Assembly (NCBI GenBank): GCA_000697055.1
Contig: JNDT01002257.1
Span: 1 to 64,000 of the forward strand
Length of the DNA: 64,000 nt
Direction of reading: 5' to 3'
Origin: Saksenaea vasiformis B4078
Taxonomy: Eukaryota; Mucoromycota; Mucoromycetes; Mucorales; Saksenaeaceae
Position 1 is the first letter of the stretch. Each line of letters starts with the position of its first letter. The notes beneath the pieces were generated by a model. It searched no databases. It was not told where the DNA came from and saw nothing but the letters and a program-made list of their open reading frames with translations. The position numbers were made by a program, and so were the translations under genes. Of this stretch, positions 36,120-48,729 are shown one piece after another.

Positions 36120-37710
36120 TGATAAACCGAAAATGTTCGTGTGCCTATGGCCATTATCAGGTGACTGATTCCAAGTAGAACGTGAAAGGCGCGTTCTAGT
36201 TAACCATCATTTTGGATTGATATAACTTGCTTGAGTACCAGTTCTGAGGGAATACGGCTTTCTTCAGAAACATTCGCAGCTTCCTTGCTGGAACAATCGG
36301 CAGATTCCGCAAGTATATCCAGTCTACTGAGCGTGCTTCACCCGGTTTTCTTACCATGGGAAATGATCATATACCGAGTCTACGGAGTTCTCCAGGTTAT
36401 CTGATTCGGTTGATATATATTTAACAGATCCGCGCCTCCGTTGCAGAAAGATGTACAGTGGTCCCCCGATGATCGATCTTTTTCAACCCTCAGTATTTTC
36501 AACATTTTTGGAGAAACTAGAGAAGGATATGCACCTTAAACAATTCCATACAATTTCAACTCTCAGTAGTTTCAACCAGATGTCTGTACTTGGTGGCTGA
36601 AGCTATGGGGGTACCGCTGCGTTTCGGTCAATTCTGTAGCTTGAATGCGCTGATTTATAAGCCTTGTTAGAGGAGGACTTGCATTCACAATTAACAACAA
36701 GGAAAATAAGGACATGGCCAAAATGCGCTTAATGGCAAACATTTCAAATAAGGGAATTGCATGCGACACTCCATCAGGACTCCCTTCACCGAAGTCTTAC
36801 GCACTGTCTTGACTTATTTTGTAATTTCTATGCCATGCTGCGTAAACCTGCCATTTGAGCGGCTTCACAGTTCGGAACGTCTCGTCCTTGAAGTTGTTCC
36901 GCTTATGAGCCTCGCTATTCAGAACATCCCTGCAGAAATAGTCATTAGATTTTATCAAGAGTCTGAATACGACATAGAACTGGTATTACGTAGGCATCAG
37001 TTCTGAGAGAAGTGGAATATTCCATTGGAGTGCCCTTAATAATTCACTTCAAATAAATCTTGCTACCCTCCAGTGGACGAATGCGAGAACCTTTTTCTGT
37101 ATCAAATGTGCAGCATTATGCGTGTGAGGAAATCAGCAATTAAGCGGGTGATTGAATATGACCTTTGTATAGGATTATGAAAAGCAGCTATCCTGTGGGG
37201 CAGTTGAGAACTGTTGTGTCTAAACAACTCAATGGTACACAACAGCTCCTAATAAGCCTAGTACACATCACTCTGCTGAATTCGGTTATCTAAAAAAGCT
37301 TTTAGTAAAATAGCTCCTCGTTCTTTTTCACAAAAACAAAAACAGTACATCGAGTCTAACGAACTTCACCATCTCGATTTCGTTAGATAACCGACACTAC
37401 AAGAACAAATAACTATATTGTCTTGTCGATATTTCGCCTCCCATACACAGGTCCAATGTTGTGGAAATGTTCTCCGACTATGCTTAGTTGAGATAATAAC
37501 TGATACACCAATGTAGAAATCCGTCTCGTTTCCTCAACGTTCTTGGTTGTGGCGTCTGTGTGTTAAAAACGCCTCGTATGCCGAAACGGAAGTTCAAAGC
37601 ACCTTATCCTTATTCACAAATTTTCTTGATTGACTAGCTTGAATTCTTGCTGCAACATGCAGATCCCAGTGTGGGAATCCCTGCAACCAACAGTTCTGAA
37701 ACATAGAGAT

Positions 37711-38226
37711 TATTTGGTCGTATTACCTGGTCGTATTATTTGGTCGTATTATTTGGTCGTATTATTTGGTCGTATTATTTGGTCGTATTATTTGGTCGTA
37801 TTATTTGGTCGTATTATTTGGTCGTATTATCTGGTCGTATTACCTGGTCGTATTATCTGGTCGTATTGTCTGGTCGTATTATTTGGTCGTATTATCTGGT
37901 CGTATTATCTGGTCGTATTATCTGGTCGTATTATCTGGTCGTATTATCTGGTCGTATTATCTGGTCGTATTATCAGTCGTATTTCTGGTCGTATTAATTG
38001 GTCGTATTATGGTCGTATTGTTTGGTCGTATTATTGGTCGTATTAATTGGTCGTATTACCTGGTCGTATTACCTGGTCGTATTGTCTGGTCGTATTATTT
38101 GGTCGTATTATTTGGTCGTATTATTTGGTCGTATTATTTGGTCGTATTGTTTGGTCGTATTATTGGTCGTATTATTTGGTCGTATTATCTGGTCGTATTG
38201 TCTGGCCGTATTATCTGGTCGTATTA
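37711..38226. repeat. 13-bp minisatellite, about 39 copies
   Basis: Tandem units of GGTCGTATTATTT/GGTCGTATTATCT (13 bp), with variants ACCT, GTCT and AATT in the last positions and a few shortened units near 37,975-38,040. Because 13 is not a multiple of three, each 39 bases encode 13 residues, and all three forward frames stay open (GRIIWSYYLVVL-type). These frames are a by-product of the repeat, not genes. Confidence 0.97.
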
Positions 38227-38290
38227 ACAAAGAAAAAACACCCTGAGAAGGCAGAGACAGACAGTGAAAGACTTAAACCCGCATCAAGCA

Positions 38291-38296
38291 TATAAA
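38291..38296 (+). promoter_or_regulatory. TATA box downstream of the minisatellite
   Basis: CATATAAAGG followed by a C/A-rich, T-poor leader (38,335-38,388) typical of strongly transcribed fungal 5' ends. It lies about 125 bases upstream of the small Cys-rich frame at 38,417. Confidence 0.4.
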
Positions 38297-38416
38297 GGAG
38301 CTGTACTTTCGGTTTACTGCTCTTCAACTCAAGCCTCGCAGTAAACCCAACCCAACAATACCACTAATCCTACTCATCACCACGCAAAATGCACGTAGAA
38401 TCTGCTTCAGTTGTTG

Positions 38417-38779
38417 ATGAGAATTTATGATCAATACACTGGCACCCTCTTTTTAGTCCTTTGTTACGCCTCCAGCTCCACTATTCGAAGCCCACTTGTG
38501 ATCAGTCTTCTACTTGCTATCAGCATACATGCTTGCGCAGTTGAATCCGAAAGAAGTTGGGTCATTTCCAATGGAGCGCAGCTCTATCCATGCACTGTTA
38601 CCTCTAGAAGAAGCGACTGGTGTTCGCAACATAGAAGAGGTAAATGCGAGTCGCACCCCCTCACCAAAACCTTGTACGGCTGTGGCTCAGACAGCGGCCA
38701 ACAATGCTCCGGCTTTTGCAGTCACTATTACGGCATATCCGAAAACCATCATAGCGACATAAGCGTGAATGTCTGTTAA
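38417..38779 (+). CDS. Possible small cysteine-rich secreted protein, 120 residues
   Basis: From ATG 38417 the frame gives a hydrophobic N-terminal half (PLVISLLLAISIHACA, a signal-peptide or anchor-like stretch) followed by about 75 residues with seven cysteines (YPC, DWC, GKC, YGC, QQC, GFC, NVC), a pattern of small secreted fungal proteins. A TATA box and a C/A-rich leader lie upstream. A 13-codon frame starting at the better-placed ATG near 38,390 overlaps out of frame, and an alternative frame (38,514-38,762) is also open, so the true product is uncertain. No family is recognised. Confidence 0.35.
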   Translation: MRIYDQYTGTLFLVLCYASSSTIRSPLVISLLLAISIHACAVESERSWVISNGAQLYPCTVTSRRSDWCSQHRRGKCESHPLTKTLYGCGSDSGQQCSGFCSHYYGISENHHSDISVNVC

Positions 38780-41390
38780 CCGGCAGCTAAGCAGTGACTG
38801 GACGCCTCTGACGTTACACAAATAAACTTCGTCAAGCTCATGATATATATACACTGAAAGAAAAGGGCCTTGTTGAATCTTCATCAAAGAAGAATATCGT
38901 ACGTAATAGAAGCGCAACACAATTCTGAATCGATCCCTTCCCAACGCTAATATTATGTCGAGGCGGCCAATCATCTTCAAATGACGGTTAATTACCATTT
39001 AATTGTTTACTTTCTTAGCTTTACATTGTTCACTGTATCGCCTGCAATGTTAAAATCCGCGTTGGTATTGATGGCAACCTTTTTAATCGTTGCAAAGGAT
39101 ATTGCTGGCGTAATCATTTCCGGACATCGTACGAATAGTTATCAGGTGTCTTTCGTCCTAACTGGTGCGTCAAGTTTGAGCTAGGAGACTGCATATAGGT
39201 ACCAGGATATAACCGCTTTCATCGGTCTTCCTGGAACCAAGCTTTTCAAGCAACGATGCCTTTATCGTCACACGACCTGGCAAGCTGCTTTTGCGATAAC
39301 TAATACGTAGTAACCCCCCCCCGTGCAAATAAAATAAAATGAATATGCGTCCGTGTTCTACTCTTATTACTATAGTTTCCAACGCACCGCCATGCATGAG
39401 TAAGTCATTGTCAAGCGAATATATGGCCGCTTTAATCGCTGATGGGTGAGCCCGTGTCGCAACGCAAGGATCGTCCTCGAACGGTGCACGAAAATACAGA
39501 TCCCAGGGAAGAGAGGTGATACACATCACATAAGCATCCAGGAGGTTTATTTATTGGGCGTACCTGCTCCATAGAATCTTTGATTTCAAGGAAGAATCGA
39601 AAGGGTTATCGCGCTTGTTTTTCGGATCTTTTCCTTTTTCACTCCTTTAATCGCTGCTCGAGTCGCAGCATTGGGCGCAGCATTGGGTTTCTGTTTCCCA
39701 ATTTTGTTCGTAGACTGCTTGGCAGGCAGCTGATCATCATCGATGATAAAGCAGATTCGGCGATTAAGGAAACTGTTGCTGCGCAGCAACTCGACATGGT
39801 CTATCATAGATTGTACCGATTTAAAATACGAGCTTTTGTTCATTACAAGGTACCAATGATCGCAACGCGTCTGTACAAAACACATCATAATTACGAAAGA
39901 TGAAGATGATATTACGTACCTTCATGGTTGTTGTACCCGTAGTCTGAGCAAATCCTGACTCACAGTTGCTTGTAGCAACGTAAAGAACGCAGTACATATA
40001 TCGACAGAAACGGTTTCGACGCTGTAGTCGTCCAGATAGCTTGCGACAGAAGTCATCTCATGACAGGTCCCTGCAGAATTTGCAAAGTGGTGAAGGCGTT
40101 TGATATTCGTGAAAAACGAAAAGACAAAGAGAAAGGAAGGGTGATGAATCAATGATTCTCATTTCAACCTTCTATTTTATTTTGTTACTTGTTGCCCTAC
40201 GGCTCCAGTTCCTTTGGTTTAATCTTGTCATTGCTCACCACATGAATTTCAACGAACCACGCCTTAATGATGGGCCGTGTAAAACCTCTCTACAATCACT
40301 ATCATGGTCATGATCCGGGACTGCCAAGACTTATCAAATTTTCTGTAGGACGCAATAGGCTTTCGCAAAGAGAAGTCAAAGACCTAATCTTTTGGACATG
40401 GATGCAAAGTATTGGAGGATGACCGTGTCCTCCAGAACATTCGAAGATGTGCAATATCGCTCGTCTGCATGTCACACAACCATAATGGAGTCATCGGTAG
40501 ACTACGATCTATTGTCTGCAGATTAAACTAAGTTGACGGTGGCGGTGGGCAGTGCTCCAACCATTCTCATTTTGATGGTTTAAAATACAGCTCTCTCTAA
40601 TTCAATCCTCGCTCATTATCGACCTCCTGAGCTATAGTCAAGTTATTGAAATGAATAGGGTACATATTATATCAGTAGCCAGTTCTTGCGAGCTGAGTTT
40701 TCACCTATGCAAGAATACACCTAGCTTGGTCACTCCAGTCAACCATCTCCCTGTATTCCTAATCCTCTTTCGGTCACTGATGCCTTCACTAACGGCATCA
40801 TGCGCAGTGTTCTTCTTTTTTTATGAGCTAGAATCAAAGCACTTGTTTTGGTCTCCACATTCCGTACTCAAGGCTTAAAGAGTCAGTACATGCGCGTTCG
40901 TAGGAACGGGTCACCTAAGAGGTCATTCTTCCATCAACAACATTTGTTCACCTACGTCGAAAAGGGAAGGGGCTGCCTATTGTGGATAATGCACTGATTT
41001 CGAAAGCGGAGACGCAACGGACCAAGTTGCCAATCATACCAAAGGCTTCACAAGAGAAATGCATCTTTTTCTCGCTGCGGAAGAAGGCCCTTTTGCAAAC
41101 GAAGGCGAAGAGGCAGATGTGTTTGGTACAGGCATGCCAAGATCATACAAATTCCAAACGGATCCAAGCACTACGACCATCCTTCTTCTTCACAGACATG
41201 TTGCCACTGCATAGCTTTTGTTCTAGACTCTTTCCGTCAGACCATGAATCGACATGTCTTGATAGATCAGTTTGCTTGAATTCATCGGGGGTAGCGTTTC
41301 AGCATATACGATTTATCGATTGATGTATTTCTTTTTCTTTTTTCTGTTTTTACTTGTGTTTGAATGGATAAAACTAGGTTACAACGACCA
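38780..41390. other. Gene-poor region with unassigned minus-strand frames
   Basis: No gene with a known family. Minus-strand frames at 39170-39529, 39586-39888 and 39922-40152 have natural-looking composition. The last two can be joined by an intron from GTGAGT (about 39,982) to TTGTACAG (about 39,868) into one product containing DDYSVETVSVDICTAFF and KSSYFKSVQSMIDHVELLRS, but I do not recognise it. Plus frames at 40651-40878 and 40982-41323 are unsupported. Confidence 0.3.
39586..40152 (-). CDS. Unidentified two-exon gene, low confidence
   Basis: A possible minus-strand gene. The upstream exon (frame 40152 down to about 39,983) contains TSVASYLDDYSVETVSV and ends at a strong GTGAGT donor. 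The downstream exon starts after TTGTACAG near 39,867 with TRCDHWYLVMNKSSYFKS and ends in a Lys-rich tail, with TGA at 39588-39586. The start codon is not settled (ATG in-frame near 40,053). No domain recognised. A third frame at 39170-39529 could be a separate relic. Confidence 0.3.
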
Positions 41391-44300
41391 CTATCGCCGT
41401 CTACGGCTTCGATGGTCACGATCACGCTCGCGACGATCACGTTCGCGCCGGTCATCTCGTCTATCATCCCGTCGTTCACTTCTTCGTTCGTCATCCCTAA
41501 ACATTGCATGCTTAGCTTCATAATTACACAACTGATGCCTGCTTTTACCTATGTCGTTTGCGTTCGCTGCCTGCGTCGTCTTCAGAGGACCGCTTTCGGC
41601 TTGTGCTCACTCTGGATGCACCGGCCTTGTCGTCTCTGCTGTCTCTTGCTTCTCTTCCATCGCGTGTTTCCCTTGTGTCACGGGTCTCCCTGGTTTCACG
41701 CGTATCCCTCGAGTCACGCGTTTCTCTTGAATCGCGAATCTCTCTTGTGTCTCGTGTTTCCCTCGTTTCACGTACGTCCCTTGAATCCCGTATCTCTCTT
41801 GAATCGCGAGACTCTCTTGCATCTCTGATTTCTCTTGTATCGCGCAAGTCTCTTGTATCTCTAGCAGAGTTTCGGGAAGACACCGCTCGCACATCTCGTC
41901 CCGTGTCCTTGTTTGCCAACCGAGACGTGGCACCTGACACAATGTTCTCTTTTGCGCTTTCTCTAGGCGACTCACGAGAAGAGGATGCTGAAGAACGGTG
42001 ACGGCTACTGCTAGGTTCTCGTCGGATACTGCTGTTGTCATGTCGGCCCGTACTGGGCTCCCGCCGGCTATTACTAGGCTCTCTTCGGCTGTTACTAGGC
42101 TCTCGTCGATTATTGCTTGATTCATGTCGGCTATTGCTAGGTTCATGTCGACTGTTCCGCACTTCATCATCACTTCTTGGTCTCTTGGTAACGTTGTTCA
42201 ACGAATCTTCTCTTGTTCGCTTCATCTCCGTTGTCGTAAGGTTGGTTCTCTCTGTACGGTCCTCATGAGGACTTTCCGGTTTGACTGCAGGACTTCCGTT
42301 AGCTGAAGCTGGTATCTGCTTAACTCCAGCAGGTGTTTGGTTTGCTTCTGCTTCGGGCTATACGGACATTTATGAGATCAGCGTTATCATCTCTATAGCT
42401 TACCTCTTCAATACCCAAAAAGGCGTGTTTGCTGATCCAGCGCGCTTTGCTCTTTTCAATCAAGCCCAAGTAGCTGTACCAGGGGATGAGTACATCTTTC
42501 CTTACAGTTGCTGGAACTTACCTTCTTGCGAGCACCTTCAGGTCGTTTCGCTTTTCATTATTAGCAAGTTCTTGAGTAGCCTTCACCAGAACCTCGCCGT
42601 GCTGCCGGATTGCGGGGAAACAGGGAATAAATTGTCGTAAAATAAGGAATGCATTACGGATCTGCTGAGATTCGCCCGACTGCAGCGCTTGCTCAAGGAC
42701 AAGACTGGTCTTTAGATGCCACTTATGCATGACCTTCTTGAACTCCAAAAATGTTAATAGGTCTTCTCGAACCACATCTTGCGATGATGTCTGAACATTC
42801 CACTTCTTCTGGAATCCAATCAATCCGTCACCATGGGCTTCTTTCAGATACAGTTTCTCGTCGCGATGCCATTGGGACATCTTGGCAAAAATCTTGAACA
42901 AAAATCGTGCATGGATTGTAGCTTCGTATTCGGTGAAGCTCATCAAAACAGCGGGTAAGTTCTCCGAGAGCACCTTGTCAAACAACGTCAAACTGGAGAA
43001 ATTCTTCACGCCAAGCTTGTGCATCAACATAACAAACTCGTAACAGAACACCGCATCTGCTTCTGATAAGATGCTTCTTGGTAATAAGCAATGCTGCATG
43101 ATGTTCATAATCAACGGTAGTCGATCCACCGACGATGGGAACCATCGCGTCTGTGTCTCGTCCAACATCTTCAACGTTCGTTCCACGTCCTGTTTGTGTC
43201 GTGGAAGGTCTTCCTCCAGAGTTCGTAAACTTGTCTGCGCCTGTCGTTCCGCTTTTTCTACCACAGAAAGTCTGTTGCCGACGTAGAAAACGGAACGTGT
43301 ATTACGGCACTGTGCCAGCATATTTTCATGACGTTTCATCGCCTCTTCATAATGCGAAACAGGACAAACAATGTCATATAAATTCAGCTGCCAGAAAGTG
43401 ACATAGAATTCGGGCGAAATGACATTCTCAACAGCAGATTGTATCATCGGATTCGACAATATCTGTGGCATATTTTCGATGAGTGGTCGGAAAGCTGGAT
43501 GCGCCTCTGTTTGATAATCTCCGTTCTCGCGATTTTCCTGCAAGAGTAATCGTGTCTTGGGTCGAATAATATGCATGATGATGTCGGGTGGTAAGCGGTA
43601 CTGCGCCGCAAGAACTGTCGCATCGGGAATCAAAGCACCATATTCTTGCTCATCAAATACAGTCGTTAACAATTCTGTGTACTGCAAAAACGCTTGGTGC
43701 GCGTAGTCTAACTTAGTGCCACGTTCGAATGTGCTGACGTCCTCCTCCGCAGAACAAGCCTCGATAAGGCGGTACAGAAGTACGAGTATATCTAACGCTG
43801 CGTTGTTCTTCAGAGTGTCTTTGAGGCGTGACAGGACGCGTCTACCAGCGCGGCGGTTGTCATTCGAAATTGGCTGAAACGTTTCCATCTTTAGCGCTTC
43901 ACTGCATCCTGTAGATGTGATTTGATCGTCTGTAAGTGTGCTACCAATGATCTCGATACCAGAGAGTTTCGTAATAAATTCATTGAAAAGGATCAAGTCA
44001 GGCACAGAATCGTTGAACTGCAAGCGGTACATCAAATATCGCAGTAATGGTGTTGGATCAATGCCTTGTTTTTTGTACAGCATGCCGCCAAAGACAGCGA
44101 GCGCTAACAAAACGAAAACGTAAAGAAGTGCTCTCATACAAGCCTTGACAGGAACTCACCTCGTAGCCATAGTGCCGGCGTGCCATCCTCCTTCATTTTC
44201 TGCTTCCTGGTTCTACCCGGGCCTTGTCCACCAGTCCATTTCTCTGTCATCACATAACCAAGGACGTCATAGGCAAAGCTATGCATGTAACGACAAGCAT

Positions 44301-47115
44301 CCGCCAGGTATGGTGCCAAGTTATCAAAATGCTGGATTTGATCAAGCATGATATGGAAGACAATGATGGGATTAGAGTGGGCCAGTTTTCCCAAGTCACG
44401 GCCGCATTCACGGACATCGTTCTTTGAGATGCGCCTAAAGAAAAGAATAAGAACAAAGAAACGTTCAGGTCTTTACACTTACCGCATCACTGATCGGACA
44501 TCGCGTTCCGTACGCGCTTTTATAAGTTTTGTCTCAATTGATTTGCGGTAAAAATCAGTTCCCCACTCTCCATACAGAGCATAGCTAAATCCAGTGTCAT
44601 GATAATTTCTATGAACGAAGGCATGACTTACCGTTCTTGGTATGTTAATTTATCCAGTACTTCCCAGACCAATGCCATGGTTCCAGGGTTATTGTCGCTG
44701 AACGAAACAGATGGTAATAAAAATTCTCGAACCATAGTCAAACAATGCACCCGCGAGTCTGGCAATTCCGATCCCTACAACAATCATTAGTCCAACAATG
44801 ACTATTCGTTTTTTTACACATACGCGTTCCAAAATTCCTTGCAGTATCAATATGAGTCTCTGGTATAACGAAGGTACTAGGTAAGATCGGTAGCCAGCGA
44901 GGCGCATCACAGACATAAACCGTTCGGTAAGATCTTCAAAGGTTTCGCATTTCTTCACAGCGTTTTCACTGTCCTCGAAAAAGAACACATAGCGCTCCTT
45001 TTTCTCTAGGTCGTAGGTACCATGCAATTTGATATCCGTAACCAGCACATCGGCAAGTTTCGGCATTTCTGGGATTCTACCGTCACGTGCTTTGAAATGT
45101 GTTACTAGTTCAGAATCCTGCGCACATTTGGCGAGAAAAGCATAGCGAGAGCGCACTTCCTCAGATACGTATTTTTGAAAAATAGGTTCCAGAATGGTGT
45201 CGGCAAGGTGATAAACGTCGCGAGAGAGCGATGGATCCATGTCGCAGATCTTATCGTACTTGGCCATAATTACCTCAACATTCTGGATATCTCCTACGGA
45301 CAGCAGTGCTCTGGTCAACTCAACCACATCATTTGCGGTATAAGAAGGTGTCTAACGCGAACAAAGATTAATTAGGGGTAAAAAGAGGAATACGAGGTAC
45401 GAACATCTGAGGTAGCTTCTGCCTTCTTTTTCTTTGGACGTTCCAACTTCTCTGTTGTCCCATTTTCACCTAATGCGCCATACATCTATGGAAAAAGTTG
45501 GGTAAGTCATTTGAGCCGTACAGCGTGCTCAGGATACGCACAGCCAACATTCCTCCGCTATTTGTTTTGATTTCTTTGTTCATGTACTCCATGTATCGCG
45601 CTTTGTTGGCTTCTATCTCCTTCTCATATGGTCTAAGCTAAGGACGTTGAAAACAAACGTTAGGTTCCAAGCGGAAATTTTTGTTGATGCACTTACGTAT
45701 GGCAAAATATCGCACAGTCGAATTAAACCATTCTTCAGTAGCAACGCACATGCGTAATACAACTCTTTTGGTGCATCTTGAACCTCTGTAGTCTGCCAAA
45801 GTGTGGTGAGTGTTCACATGCATCATCCGTCTTCGCCAAATTACATGATAAAAATCGAACTTGAAACCTAACAAATGGGCCATCACCGCACTGTAAGTCG
45901 AAGGTGCTTCCTCTTCATTTGCTTCCGCCGTGGACTTTGGTACGAATTTTTGGATCCAGCCAGACTGCTTGAAAAGAGTAATCCAAAATACATGATTTAC
46001 TAGCAATTCGTCGATGAAGAAATCGAGAAGGATATCCAAGACGCGGTTCGGATCCAGGTGGAAAATGCCTGTAGTAGAAGAAAGGAGGATCGGTATTCAA
46101 TTCTTTCGTAATATGCCTGTTGCCGATAGCCTACCGATGCAGGAGGAAATGGTTTCCAAGAATCGTGGAACGCGTTCCAGTGGTGTTGGCGGCGGTCTAT
46201 CGGAATTATCTGATTCAACATCAATGCTACCAAAGAGAATGTCGTTGATCAAGGCAGAATAACCGGCAGTGTCTTCGCGCGTGAGATTGAATTTGTTCTG
46301 CTTGTAGCTATCCAGATACAATTACTCGTTGGTATTTTTTTTTCTCTTTCATTCTCGTAGGTACAATCACGTACAGCATGGATGTGTTCAGCCGTACAAG
46401 ACGACGGTCAAACATAGCTTTACTAGGAATTACGTCTGCGTCCTCCAGCAACTGACTCGAAAAGTTGGTTTTGCAATCCGCCTCGGTTAAAACATTTCTT
46501 GACTAGAACATCAAAGTCAGCATTAGGATCACCGAACAGTAACCAATAATGAAGTAAAAGTTAACTTACGACAACACCTCTCACCATGGCGATGAGATTT
46601 GCTTTATATGTGCCCAACTCTTCCTGTGGATAGAGTTTCAATTCATTGTATGTCTCCAAGTGTGTATCCTGGGATTTCAAAGAGTTGATGACAAGCATGG
46701 GCATATCGATGTCATATTGGCTGAACACGTTGTCGGCGTCTTTGATCAAGGCTTCCACGAAGCTCACGTAGCTATCGATGGATCTTGTTCCAAGAAAAGC
46801 GTCTCTCGTCGCACATGTGATTATATTACGAAGGGGATTGTTAATAATTGTGTACTGCGAAGCTGCCTCCTTCGCTTGTTCGATTTCGGCTGCAAGTTTA
46901 AGATCCATTGAATCTGGGGTGTCGGTGTCAACCACAGAGTCTAGTGGTAGGCTGTGGCGCTTGGTTTACTGTGATGTCGCACATTTCGGCCAATCACAAT
47001 ACAGGATACACGACATTCCAAACATGGAAGCTGCAGCAATTTCGATGAAATTTCTGAAGGATTTCTTCTCGGGCTTTCCTTCGGACAGCCATTCGAACAG
47101 CCAATTAGCCGACAT
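41391..47115 (-). CDS. THO2: THO complex subunit THO2/THOC2 (multi-exon)
   Basis: The largest subunit of the THO/TREX complex, which couples transcription to mRNP assembly and export in the nucleus. The minus-strand start is ATG 47115-47113 (MSANWLFEWLSEG); many short introns follow. Landmarks: about 46,935-46,565 with DMPMLVINSLKSQDTHLETYNELKLYP; 44,394-44,160 with HSNPIIVFHIMLDQIQHFDNLAPYL and a VMTEKWTGGQGPGRTRKQK segment; 44,137-42,520, one long exon ending EVLVKATQELANNEKRNDLKVLARR, a THOC2 signature. Then come exon 42,473-42,402 (YLGLIEKSKARW), the tail exon with 7-residue S/N/R/E/P repeats and R-D/R-E dipeptide repeats (about 42,200-41,560), and a last exon of R/D/E ending at TAG 41393-41391. 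The coding total is roughly 1,600 residues. The first exon junction (about 46,995/46,940) is the least certain. The charged, Arg-rich tail fits nucleic-acid binding by this family. Confidence 0.88.
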
Positions 47116-48729
47116 AGCTAAGCGGCGGGATGCATAATCGCTTTGTACATAAGTTTCCTAGCATACACGCGACGAATTAAATGTACACACCATTTGGTCG
47201 ATCAGTGATAATGGAATCCTTTGGCAGATATTCTTACCGCGTTATGTTACTGTTCTATGGTCCATGTGCACGAAAGTGCACGTATCGCCGTAGATAATAC
47301 GGTTTGATACTTAGGGTAAGCGAATCCCTATATTCTCACGAATTTTCTAATCATTTTATTAGGTTCGCTATTAATCATTCACACCTCGCAGGTCATTCAT
47401 ATATCGGAGAAGTCATCTCAGTCAATTCTATACTGGACATCATCTTTAATACCATGTGTCACCGGTTACGGGCACGTTTTTCAAGCTTTCTGTACCACAC
47501 CAACTCACCTCAAAACAGTGCACCTAGGTCACCGTAGTCACGCGGTCGAAAGAAGGCTGATGATGGACGGCTTTGGCTGTCCGAAAGCAAATCCTTTCTT
47601 CTGCATCAGCTCATGTGGCCACTGACACACAGTTTGAGAAAACGCACCAGAACTACTCGAATTGACGGATTAAACCATCAAAGGAAACTTTACGAATAGA
47701 TCCTATAGGTGTAGCAATCAGTAGTCCAACGTCCGAATTCAGGACGTACTGAGGGCATGTAATTCCACGTCAAGCAAACGGATTCACGATAAAAAAAAGA
47801 AGTTAATTAGACAGTGTGTCGTATTGAAATACTATTATCATCCTATAACCTTTGATTTGCTGAATCTAAATGGCCTTCATTTATAGATAGAAGTAGATCT
47901 ATTCAAATATGTAACACAGGATCCGTATGGCCTAAGGTATTGTGACATCTTTGCCGTGATCTCAAGTACCTCCAGCATTTCCTAGCTTTCGTTCCTCGCT
48001 TATCGCAAGATCGCCGCATGCTGGATTCAAGCTTGAGAGCGCGATCTCGTCATTTTATTCACTAAACCACGTATGCGATACATTTCTTCTATAATGCGCT
48101 TTTGATTTTCACCAGAATTTTCAAGAGTCTAAAAGCAGAGAATAATGTGGCGAGTATGGACGTCTGTAGCCTCTGCTACTTGTCAAGTTGTGAACTGTTG
48201 CAAGAGTATTTGTCAGTGCATTATGCATCACTGAAATGACATGTGATATCTTCCGCATTCTCTTAATTCCTTCCTATCATATTTTACTTTTCGGGAACGG
48301 AGGCTGCTCTACGTTCCCTCAATTATACATCTATTACACCTTGAGAGAATAGAATCCAATATCGTAATGGTGATGCAGGACGACAAGAGTAAAGGTAATT
48401 TTCATCCTGTTCTTCTGTCTTTGATACCTGATGGCTGCCCTTTTTTTTTTTTGAGTTATGTAGGCAGATATATAAATCGTAAAGGTGTGTTCCATTGCTA
48501 ACCTTTAACTACATGTGTCTGGCTGACATTGGCTCGGCACGTACCACCATATTAGCAGGGCTTGGTATCTAAGCCAGGTGGGACAAAAGCAGGCTGAGGA
48601 GGTCGCGTTTTCGGTGTCCGAAGACAAAGTCTTTCTACTGTGTCCCGATCGTTCATGTTCTCTTTCATCCTGTCTTTATAGTTGTTTGTTTCAAACTTTT
48701 GAAATTCAAATAGTTGCGATCTTCTAACA
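47116..48729. other. Intergenic stretch upstream of THO2 and the Sel1 relic
   Basis: No gene seen in about 1.6 kb between divergent starts. One short plus frame (47304-47537) is unsupported. A GTGCACGAAAGTGCAC palindrome lies at about 47,271. Confidence 0.4.

Larger units (their letters stand above)
33977..37710. other. Gene-poor region with possible eroded minus-strand membrane-protein exons
   Basis: No complete gene could be built. On the minus strand between about 35,970 and 34,880 several stretches have intron-like borders, for example an intron at about 35,274-35,321 and one ending in AACAG near 34,993, and hydrophobic coding potential such as LWVMAAQVVFGSRHLVFSLN and PRSYWPHSLFIVIYL. 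They do not join into one open frame, so they may be relics. Two strong inverted repeats (35,085-35,111 and 36,067-36,119) are listed separately. Short frames at 34,307-34,603 and 36,761-37,006 (+) are unsupported. Confidence 0.3.

Noticed and set aside
37711..38226. CRISPR-like array
   Set aside because: Contiguous 13-bp units without spacers in a eukaryotic genome; a minisatellite.
37630..38295. Several long overlapping plus-strand frames of GRIIWSYYLVVL repeats
   Set aside because: They are the three frames of one 13-bp tandem repeat that contains no stop in the forward direction.
41545..42173. 188-codon minus frame rich in Met, Gln and Lys
   Set aside because: Alternative frame of the THO2 R/D/E repeat tail.
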